Source: Actinernus sp. WN-2022
Taxonomy: Eukaryota; Cnidaria; Anthozoa; Actiniaria; Actinernidae
Assembly (NCBI GenBank): GCA_030867875.1
Contig: JAOWCC010001634.1
Span: 34,677,867 to 34,741,866 of the forward strand
Reading direction: 5' to 3'
DNA length: 64,000 nt
Positions within the stretch are counted from its first letter, which is position 1. Each line of letters begins with the position of its first letter. A program made the position numbers and the translations under genes. This document shows, piece after piece, positions 55,370-64,000 of the stretch. The notes under the pieces are model-generated. The model was not told where the DNA came from. It did no database searches and worked only from the letters and a program-made list of their open reading frames with translations.

Positions 55370-58350
55370 GGCCACTCAGGGCCTCTTGGCGGTGACACAT
55401 TGAAGAACATAATCAACATCTTGAAACGCCATGCTGTTTCAATGATACAACTATGCTGCCTTTATCAGAGTCGTCTTTCTCCATCCTACTTTTCGTGCAC
55501 TCATTGTGTGTGTACTCATCGTATTTATCGTTCGTTGTCAGTCCCAGCATTGCTGTTGTCTGAGAAGCTGTGACCGTTCTCAGATTATACGACAATGTCC
55601 ATCTACTGAGTGCGGATGCTATTCTGGTGATACCTACTTAGCCTCCACTCTTCTTTCCTGTAGCGTTTAGCCATTCCGTACTTTGGTCCGCCGAAACCTG
55701 ATTGAAGCGTCGATCAGTGCGTTTTACTACGAAGTTGCCTTCCTGTAACTCAAGGAGGACTTCTGGTGGGAGAACCGACATCTCAGCCAGGTATACAGTA
55801 CCCCATCTGGCGTAGTTAACGTGATCGTACCTGAAGAAGAATGACAGCATACGTTTGAACGCATATAGGTGGAGATCCCATGATCCATCACGTTGCGCTC
55901 CTGTGAAGCAGAGTAGGATGCTGATCATAGTCAAATAGTCTCACCAGAATTCAGCATTCGGGTCATCAACTGCAAGAGCTGCCGGGAACTCTTTCATGGG
56001 CTGCTGAAATCTGTCGGTAGCGACCATCTGTGCAATGTGATTGGCGTCTATGGATGTGCAGACATCTGAGAGTTCGGCTCTCAGTGCAACATCAACCCCA
56101 TCCAGATACGTATAGAGCCGTGGGAGGAGTAGTTGCCAAAGAGCCTGTAGGGTAAGTTTGTGCGTCCTGATGGCACGTGCATACCCCTTTCCTCCCATGA
56201 CATGCTGCGCAGCATTGGCTCCCAAAAGATCACACCCTACCCATAGCTCGCTCAGGCCAGACTCACTCATGTGTCGTCCTATTACACCCAGAAAGTTCAT
56301 GGCAATGTGAAGTCCTCCAAGGCAAGGTATAAGCACGTCCTTGTACTCTTCTACCGACCACTTCAGTTCCAGCAGCTTCGGATAAAGTGCCTCGTCCACC
56401 GTCAGAACGACATGCCGCTGTTCCATCGATTTGGCCACATGGAGTACTCGCTTGACGACTGTGTTCAACGTATCGAGTTCAGATGCAGGAGCCTGTATGA
56501 TAGGTAGGTACCCTACTGTAGTTTTCTCTGGGTTGACTGTGCTCGCCTTTTGGTTGTACAATGTCCAGGAAGGCATTGGTTCGTGAGATGACCGAGACAA
56601 GATGAAGGCCATGTCAGTTGCGTGCGCATTCTGTGCTGAAGGACATTCCTCAGGTGACTGTGTGAAACAATCAGCTGCGATCACCCCGCTGAATGGACGC
56701 TCCGTGATTCCTCTGTTTGGTGCAGGTGTGATGTCAGTCATCGCCTCAGGGATTTGGAATTTTCCTGTCTTGGAAATGTCTATTCCAATGAGGATATCAC
56801 CTTCAGGTGGACCGCGTTGCCAGGCAGCAACTTGAGTGGCATGGAATGTTCCTTTTCCATCCAGAGTGTACTCATTAATGTCCACGTTGTCCGTCGAGAA
56901 ATGGACGAAGCGACCCTTTACTAGATTTTGGGGAACAACAGCACCGTTGTCAGCCATGGTCTCTAATGTCTTCTTGGCCAGTGCAGTGTCAAGTTTGATT
57001 ACCTCACGGTAACTCATGACATGACCTGCATTGTGAAACATGTTCACCAGCTCTTTCGAACGTGTAGCTTGGTGAAGGGTACTGGCCATTCCTATGTGCT
57101 TCGGAGTGAGGAACTTGTCTCCATTGGCTGTGTACATAAGATCCTGAGCAATGCTGATGATTCTAAGCCGCCGTCTGGCTTCGTTCTTATCATCGTCCAG
57201 TTCATCATCCTCCAGTAGACGCTGACCACCTAGTAACAAGTTCAGAAACATGTACAGGCTATCTGGTATGCTGTCTATTGCTTTGTCTTCGCTGATGTCT
57301 ATCCCTTCTGGCTTGGGATGTGACAACATGTCACCACGGATCTGCAATGCCACGTGGACCATGGTCAGGAACGTATCATTATCCTCATGTTTGAATGAAG
57401 GAATGAGTCTATTAATATCGGTGGTGTCGTCTTCCACCATCGCTGATACTGGAGTATGTCGGAATTTTAATGGAACCAATACAGTACGAGGTTCATTTCG
57501 AGCCTTATCATACAGTACAACGACTTCGTATATGCCCTCAAGACGGTCAGCTAATTTGTCCTTGAAAGTGTTCCTCCGACTCAGAAATGAAGATGGTATA
57601 TCTATCTGAGCATCACTAGCTATTGTGCAGTACCTGTCCCACATTTACGATAGCCAGGATATCAGCTTGCTCTGCTGATTGTTCAAGTTCTTGGCAAAGC
57701 CACGCTAACGTAATATCCGTGCTCTGGAGTGACACATTTGCTATGCGTTTGGTCCTACGTTCGAACTGGACGATGCAACGCCGGTGATATGTTCCGTCTG
57801 CAGCTGAAAGATCATTTACACAAGCTAGTTGAACTCTTAAGATTTGGTCATACTTCGCTGCTTCCAATATTCTGCTGCTGACTTTCATTTCTTGTATGAG
57901 ATGAAGCGCTTCTTTCTGATCTTGTTGACTAAAGATACACTGCTTCCAATCTATCTCAGGTGTTTTGCTCCGTAGTCTAACATTTTGCAGATGGGCATTT
58001 GGTATGGATGCAGACGAACTTTGGTTGTTCATTTCTTTCAATCCAGCCTTCCTTAATCTTTCAACTCTACATTTACTCATGTAACTAGATCGGCAGTCCT
58101 TATGCCATTTGAACGGTTGAAGTGAGTCCGCTCGAAGTATTTCAGTAAGTCGATCGGTTGCATCTTGGAAATTGTCATTATGTAATTTCGACCTGAGTTG
58201 CCTAATAGTATCAACTGACTGGAGACCATCACTGCTGACTGTCATGAGCTTTTGCGTATTGTCTTCCTGGCATATGAGGCATAACTGTGGCTCCAGCGAC
58301 ACTGGTCTTTTTCGAGTACGGTCTGTGCCTTCAGCCATGTTTTCATTCAC
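55370..58350 (-). pseudogene. Transposon gene 5' half (Cys-rich N-terminus and long middle region)
   Basis: From ATG at 58350: MNENMAEGTDRTRKRPVSLE, LCLICQEDN (a possible zinc knuckle), PFKWHKDCRSSYMSKC (H and C pairs), then a frameshift at about 57643 into WDRYCTIASDAQIDIPSSFL. The next 567 codons are open (VHFSTDNVDINEYTLDGKGT, RHVVLTVDEALYPKL, CLGGLHIAMNFLGVIGRHM, GYARAIRTHKLTLQALWQLL) to TGA at 55941, same-frame continuation FTGAQRDGSWDLHLYAF, TAA at 55638, and YNLRTVTASQTTAMLGL to about 55413. Small frameshifts occur near 55420. LCLICQ, the HxxC region and the middle part recur in many uncharacterised multi-copy invertebrate proteins as far as I recall. Clearly non-functional here. Confidence 0.75.
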
Positions 58351-58428
58351 CGGTAGATCAATTCAGACCTGCAATAAAAAAGAGAGTTGATTATACCATC
58401 GTTAGTATAATATATAATAATAATAATA

Positions 58429-58629
58429 ATATAATATATCCAATATAATATAATCCAAATAATAATAATATAATCCAAAATAATATGCTGTAATGGAATA
58501 TTTGATGTGAACATCTTTGTATAATTACAATGATATACAAAGATGTTCACATCAAATATTCCATTACAGCATATTATTTTGGATTATATTATTATTTTTT
58601 GGATTATATTATATTGGATATATTATATT
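58429..58629. repeat. Near-perfect 200-bp palindrome
   Basis: AATGGAATATTTGATGTGAA and its complement, arms of about 94 bp with a ~12 base loop (AATTACAATGAT). The arms also contain GGATTATATTATATTGGATA. A related GGATTATATTATATTGGATA segment stands at 59297. Inserted just upstream of the transposon gene start. Confidence 0.9.
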
Positions 58630-59116
58630 TGTAACGCAGGGTTTTCAAGTTGGCCATGTGACTCTTTTTATTTACTCCAAAGCAGAACAAAAGGACCTAA
58701 AAATACATAATATTAATACACAGTTCCTAGATAATTGCAGGACTTGTTTGAGGCAGACACTGACCAATTCTGGAGTAGTAGTTGCTTGTCCGTAAAGCCA
58801 TGTAGGCTCATGTAGAAATAATGAATACAAAATTACAAAATGAAATAACCTCTCAAAAACTACCTCTAAAATACGAATAATAGTCAGCATAGTGCTTACC
58901 CTGACGGCTGCAATACGTAATCACTATAAAAGGACAGAAAAGGAATCTAAGTAAGTGCATGATCTCAAAGCACGTGTTCTCGAATCATGCGAACATGCGA
59001 CACAAAACTACGGAAAATACCCCTAAAACTATGTGAAAACACTAAAGAAACCAAAGCTACGAAAGCAATAGACACTAATCAAAATATGTATGGCCATTAT
59101 AAGCGATAATAACTAC

Positions 59117-59247
59117 AACTTACCGAGTAAACAGCCCCAAAGCACGGGCCAATATAAGCGGCTTGGTAACCGCGCGACGTAACTGCTTAGCAACCAGGAC
59201 CTGGACGGTCCACAGGGAGCCCGCCTGTGGGGTTGTGAGCCCTCGCA

Positions 59248-59281
<34 letters not shown>

Positions 59282-59330
59282 TATATTATTAGTATTTGGA
59301 TTATATTATATTGGATATATCTGCAATGAG
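59117..59330 (+). repeat. GC-rich head with (ATT)n, possible SINE
   Basis: CCTGGACGGTCCACAGGGAG and CCGCCTGTGGGGTTGTGAGC precede (ATT)n at 59250-59275. Structured head plus simple tail resembles a SINE, but no clear A and B boxes are found. Confidence 0.3.
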
Positions 59331-59392
59331 AAAAAACTACTGCAAACTGAGTAAATTATTCCTGGACACACAGGATCAACCTGCTTGTGGAT

Positions 59393-59735
59393 CTTATCTG
59401 GTCGACGAATTATTCATCTTCAAAAAAGACAAATTTTGCAATAAATATGAGTTTCAATCAGTTTCTTCACATTTTATATCAAAACTGAATATGGCATTGG
59501 ATTCCCCATATATGAAAACGTACAAAAGCACATTTCATTCAAATTTCTACCTTGTTTAGTCAAAAAGATATTTGAACATAAATACATTTCAGCCCGTCGT
59601 TGGCGGCCATCTTGGATTTCTCAATTTTAAGGCATTATCGGCCATTTTTGAGCTGGGCATATATCAGATTTGAGTTCAGCACCCCTCAATACCCCTAAAA
59701 AGCTTGTATGCCATAAATTAACACCATTTGCCTTC
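59393..59735. repeat. Right terminal inverted repeat of the large transposon
   Basis: Starts GCTTGTGGATCTTATCTGG and ends AATTAACACCATTTGCCTTC; similarity to the left copy stops abruptly at both edges. Confidence 0.85.
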
Positions 59736-60165
59736 AGCACTTTAAATATCCACATTTTCACAAATTTTGCCTAGTATTTACAGAATAACTTATTCATTCA
59801 TCTTTTAGAGTTTAAATATTTGTTCATGACAATCTAGCAATTTAAAGATTAAATCGGTACCCACAATCGTATATTTTGAGAATTTTTGAGAGGAAATACT
59901 TTAAAATTCACTACCTAATTATGACGTCATATTTTTGAAAACGTCTTTTAAAAATAAATATTTGAGTATTTTTCGGGTTTTAACGAGGAAATATACTTAT
60001 CGTACACTGAATAGCCTCAGCATGGTCTTTTATGTTAAATGTCAGACCTATGACGTCAAAAACTGTGACGTCACCGGAAACTTGAGTTCTTAATTCGTAA
60101 TACACGCCTTTCATAAGTTTTACTTCCGGTCACGAAGACGAGGCTCCAGGTGGTTTGAAATCCAA

Positions 60166-60965
60166 GATGGCGGACGACTGCTCAGTCTCAGCTAGAAAGT
60201 ACCTCCGAAAAGGACTCGAAAAGTGTGTTATTTAGTAGATCGTACCTGAATTTGGCTTCAGAATCACTGTATTTATGTTCATGTATAGTCTACCGTATAT
60301 TAACTGATGATTTGCATGAAAAACGTCCACGTTTTGGGCAAAATACCGAAAGAGCGCGGATGAAACTTTTAAACTATTAACTTTTGACTTTTGTTGAAAA
60401 TCTCAACAGATCAGTACCACAAAAAGCACACGCCGTATGAAATACTGCATTGCTGTGTACACTATGTACTGGAATAACTCTTGAGACGTGATTTGTAGTG
60501 TAAGCCGACCCAAAACTGAGAAAGAGTATGGCTGATACGGTTGCTTGAAATATGACTAACTTATGGTTGTTCAGTTAACGTATAACTTTGAGGGAAGTGG
60601 GGGTTTCTTGTTGTTACAGATCACCACATATGTAACACAAAGAAAACTACTGTCTTCTAAAGCAAAACAACACCCTGAAATACAAAGAACCCTATCCCCA
60701 GAAACAATGAATCTGCTTCACCAAGAAGCACCCAGAAAAGTGATATTTGAAGTATGCCGGCATCAGGCGTCGTATTAGGTACAGGCATTCCCGGAAAAAT
60801 ATGTTCCCTTGGTGTCAACGTACTCAAGAGAAGAGAAATCTTCAAGCATAATTCTGGCTCTTGGAAACAAAGATAGCTACAGCTACCAGAATTCAATCAA
60901 TGGGCATCAGTCAAACGATGAAAATACAGATTCAACCGACTGCTATTGAAAAACCTGCTCGTTTT
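60166..60965 (+). other. Possible gene or pseudogene fragment
   Basis: CCAAGATGGCGGACGAC at 60163 gives MADDCSVSARKYLRKGLEK. Downstream a frame from 60620 (ITTYVTQRKLLSSKAKQHPE, RTLSPETMNLLHQE) meets a TAG at 60776-60778 and continues in the same frame as VQAFPEKYVPLVSTYSREEK and SSSIILALGNKDSYSYQNSI to a stop at about 60949. The two parts do not join by an obvious in-phase splice. Reads like protein but no family is recognised. Could be a decayed gene or a gene with an undetected small exon. Confidence 0.3.
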
Positions 60966-61456
60966 TCTTCTTCAAGGAAATACAAAATAATATTAGTTTC
61001 TACACAGGATTCTCATCTTCTAAAATATTTCAGGTCTAGTATAATTTTTATAATGTTTGAGAGAAGGGAGAAATGTCATTTACTGAAATAAATGTTTGAG
61101 GCTTAGCAGTAATATGGGAAGGGAATACCACTTATAAACAGTGGCTATACAAGCAATTCAGGTCAATAAAAATATGAAAACATTAAAGACTCTATGTCGA
61201 CCGGCATGCAATGCGGGCGCTTTGGAGTTTCGTATCATACGAAAGTCGAGTTTTAGCGTGGAAAGCTGTAGTCGCTCAGTAATCTTCTTTGATCCTTGTA
61301 ATCATTTCGATTTTTAGGAAAGAATTACTCTCAAAAGACGTATAAGTCAATCAGTTAACTTCACATTCAGTTATTTGGCAAGAATCATTCCGTTCTATAC
61401 TCTTGTTAGACCTGTTATGAGTCATGAGTTTAAACTTAGAGACGTCCATCTTTTAG

Positions 61457-61632
61457 ATGGCGTCCAAGGCCGAACCAAATCGGCAACTAGTTAGAGGAGG
61501 ACGGCCCAAAAAACCAGTGACTTTGAAAGTGATATACTTAAGAGAATCGGTACAAGACCAGTGGAGGGATTGGAAAGCCTCGAAGGGTTATTCAAGACTC
61601 GCGGACAGTGAATTCGCTCAAGTTTTACTGCA
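61457..61632 (+). CDS. 102-residue gene, exon 1
   Basis: Donor CTGCA|GTAAGT, a strong splice site; 58 codons plus two bases. Confidence 0.6.
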
Positions 61633-62657
61633 GTAAGTAATACTTGAAATTCTTTGCGCTCTGTACTTGAGTTTGTAGTCTGTTCTCACTCTCTGCTCTA
61701 CTCACGTAAATATGTTCTTATCTTTTTTTACGTATTGGTCTTGTCTTCAGTTCATGTCCAATCAGCACAACAGGATCTGGAGGTGATCAGCACGAGCAAA
61801 GTCTACCTCAAGAACTTTATACATGTCATGTCACTATCATTATGTAATTTCATGAGTGAGTACAGTTGCATGCAGGTTTCACAGTCGTATTGGTCTGATA
61901 TACACGTAGGCTATACAATTTACCTTTTGTAAATTCTCCTTTTAAATTCTCCTTTTGAGAGGAGAAATATCTTGTTACAAAGAACTGTATAATTTTTTTC
62001 ACTTCTCTAATCTCAGTGTGATTGTATATTAATTAGGCAATACCATGTATGTATATGGGAATGCTAATAAACTATTGTACTTGTACCTTTAGCATTCTTG
62101 AAGTTCTTCAGTATTTAGCTTCAAGTTTGGATAGGTTAATAAGTCTTCTTAGGGTAGGGAATTTCATTTTTTCTTGAATGCATTCTCAAAATTACGAGAG
62201 TAACCTTGTAATACATTGTAGCTACATAGGCCCAAGGATCAGGGTTTCACACTAAAATCCTATTTCTCAAATCATAAGCCTTAGCTCTGTGGTGACAATT
62301 AGAATCACAACTTGAGAATTATTCCTCAAAAACACTTATCCCTTATATTACAGCACATAATTTTAAAGGTAGTGCCTCTGCCACAACAACATCCAAGACA
62401 TCTGGCTCCAACTATTGCTTTACGAGAAAGCCCAGAATTGATTTATTTGATTACTTAATATTGCAGCAGATTTAGGGCTAAGAAATAATTAAATAAATAT
62501 CCCTTACAGTGTCTGTGACTAGTAGTGGATATTTACAGTGTGACTACTTCTAACAGGACCACCCGACACTAACCAGCCAGTCACAGCACAAGTTTATAAC
62601 AAAGAAGAGGCTGTACCAGCCTTTACTCGGGCCATATGGAATTTCAACAAGGAATAG
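61457..62657 (+). CDS. Three-exon gene, unrecognised 102-residue protein
   Basis: Exons 61457-61632, 61751-61782 and 62557-62657 join in phase to 309 nt, introns GT/AG. ATG lies in TTTTAGATGGCG. Exon 1: MASKAEPNRQLVRGGRPKKP then VTLKVIYLRESVQDQWRDWK, a basic start followed by a helix-rich stretch resembling the KV-LR-V-xxW motif of several uncharacterised invertebrate zinc-finger N-termini. Exon 3: PPDTNQPVTAQVYNKEE through RAIWNFNKE and TAG. No zinc finger is visible, so this may be an intact short protein or a partial gene. Exon 2 is only 32 nt. Exon joins are inference, supported by matching phases. Confidence 0.55.
61751..61782 (+). CDS. 102-residue gene, exon 2
   Basis: Acceptor GTCTTCAG; donor GGAG|GTGATC. 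Encodes HSCPISTTGSG; needs transcript support. Confidence 0.45.
62557..62657 (+). CDS. 102-residue gene, exon 3 and stop
   Basis: Acceptor TCTAACAG; open to TAG at 62655-62657 with protein-like composition. Confidence 0.5.
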
Positions 62658-63179
62658 TTGGTACAACTTTGCAGGTTCGATTAAAATAAGTATTTTACAC
62701 TTGCAATATTTTTAGCCTTTGAGAGAAGAATAAATTACTTTAGATTCTTTTTACAAGAGTTACATATATAAATTATTTTGAAGAAGAATTGTGATTCTTT
62801 GTCTCCAGAGAAGCCATATAATAAGAATATTATATTAGTCATGTAAAAAGAATCCTATTTTACACGGTGCCTGTGATGAGAACTTCCATGGAAAGCAGAA
62901 AGCAAATTGCAGCCATGTTTGTAACAGACCAGTGATAAAAAGTGAACACGAATGATTAATTGAATGCAGTTTATACACATCTGAATAGCTGTCGCTAGCA
63001 ATAGGGTTAACTCCAACTATTGCTTTACATGCACTGTACACTTTACACTTACAAATGCTCAAATGAATGATAACCACATGAAACACACATGTACTTACTT
63101 AGATACTTAGATACTTAGATGGTTATACTCCCTGGGATAGTTTTCACTAATACTGGGAGTTTAAATAATATATAAATTA

Positions 63180-64000
63180 GAATAATAATAATAAACTAAG
63201 TAACATAATAGTAATGATAATAATAATAATACTACTACTACTACTAATGGTAGTAATTCTACTACTAATAATAGTAATAATAAACTACGCGATTTAAGTC
63301 GTGACACATACCAAAATATTAAGTAAATATTAAATAGATAAGAATAATAACTAAACATATATACGAGCGATCTATAGCCTGCGCAGGTGGCTAGGCACCT
63401 GCATAGATCGAATGGCAGGCAGGGCGGCTGACTTGAAACTGGCTAGACTGTTAGCAGAAACTGCTTCATACGGAAGCAGGTTCTATACTCTTATAGCCCT
63501 AGGGAAAAAAGAATAGCTATATGCTAATACATTAACTGGAAGTTGTGTGTACTTATACTGATGGCGTCTACTAGATCTGGAGGAAGTAGTAACACACTCA
63601 GGGAAAGGGATGTTTACCAGCCCATTTCTAATTTTAAAAAACAGCACTGATTGATTAAGGAGGCGTCTTTGTTCTAGAGTGTCCCAACCTAATGACCTGA
63701 CTAAATTAGATGTGCTTACAGTAGGATTATAATTGTTCGAAACAAATCTGGCAGCGTTTTTTTTGAACTTGTTCAAGGCGATTTACGTCAGTGTCTGTGT
63801 GTGGATTCCATACAGGAGCAGCATATTCCAGAATAGGCCTGACAAGAGACTGGTAAGCTCTTTCTTTAACTGCGATATTACAGGGTTTGAGGGATGGTCT
63901 TATCAGCCCAAGGGTTTTGTTCGCCTTACTAGCAATTTTGCAGCAATGGGGCCCCCATCTTAGGTTCTTACAGCAACGTACACCCAGATAATCATAGTGG
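63180..64000 (-). mobile_element. 5'-truncated LINE fragment, runs past window end
   Basis: Minus strand: YDYLGVRCCKNLRWGPHC (63960-64000), VRPILEYAAPVWNPHTD and QKNAARFVSNNYNPTV, SLGWDTLEQRR are the C-terminal block of LINE reverse transcriptases. Stop near 63483; 3' UTR then a (TAA/TAG)n trinucleotide tail at 63175-63285. The RT core would lie beyond the window. Confidence 0.85.

Larger units (their letters stand above)
40185..59735 (-). mobile_element. Large nested Academ-like DNA transposon
   Basis: Inverted ends 40185-40537 and 59393-59735 (~350 bp, high identity) bracket a minus-strand gene whose 5' half lies at 55400-58350 and 3' half at 40863-43976, with a short middle piece at 47623-47690. 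Three insertions separate the pieces. Without them the element would be about 6.7 kb. The combination of Cys-rich region and XPG/FEN-like nuclease matches what I recall of the Academ superfamily; a CXC domain is added at the end. Flanking bases (TCAC left, AGCA right) do not give an exact short target duplication. Confidence 0.7.

Overview
The window looks like nuclear DNA of a marine invertebrate, most probably an anthozoan cnidarian (coral or sea anemone). It is AT-rich. Its two recognisable housekeeping genes are split into short exons with GT/AG introns, and almost everything else is transposon debris: foldback MITEs, APE-type LINEs, a tRNA-derived SINE and nested DNA transposons. The taxonomic call is an inference from gene structure and repeat style; no species can be named.

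Layout. 1-1100: two overlapping large hairpins. 1193-26757 (+): Rabenosyn-5 (RBSN), nine coding exons that I joined by phase into a 489-residue protein; the introns hold most of the MITEs, three LINE tails and one GC-rich inverted-repeat island (23253-25110) with an unrecognised ORF. 27150-32850: MITE field and a SINE. 33277-39491 (+): MRPS25 (mitochondrial ribosomal protein mS25), four exons, 167 residues, with a 1.8 kb transposon in intron 1. RBSN and MRPS25 are also neighbours in human, so this is old microsynteny. 40185-59735: one very large nested DNA transposon with ~350 bp terminal inverted repeats and a decayed minus-strand gene (N-terminal Cys-rich region, long middle region, FEN1/XPG-like nuclease, C-terminal CXC domain), resembling the Academ superfamily. 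It has been split by a 5'-truncated LINE (41349-42873), an almost complete LINE with a 2A translational-recoding motif and a PHD finger (43980-47620), and a second DNA element flanked by TTA (47692-55369). Inside that second element lies a foldback-like element that has inserted into its own copy (49573-52200), each copy flanked by a 6-bp target duplication. 60100-60965: a possible gene fragment. 61457-62657 (+): a three-exon gene for an unrecognised 102-residue protein. 63180-64000 (-): a further LINE fragment that runs off the window end.

The cellular genes are RBSN (endosomal tethering and recycling), MRPS25 (mitochondrial translation) and probably the 102-residue gene; they share no pathway. 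Everything mobile appears non-functional here, broken by stop codons, frameshifts or later insertions. The most unusual signals are the nested nuclease/CXC transposon, the 2A/PHD LINE, the self-nested minisatellite foldback element and the GC-rich inverted island.
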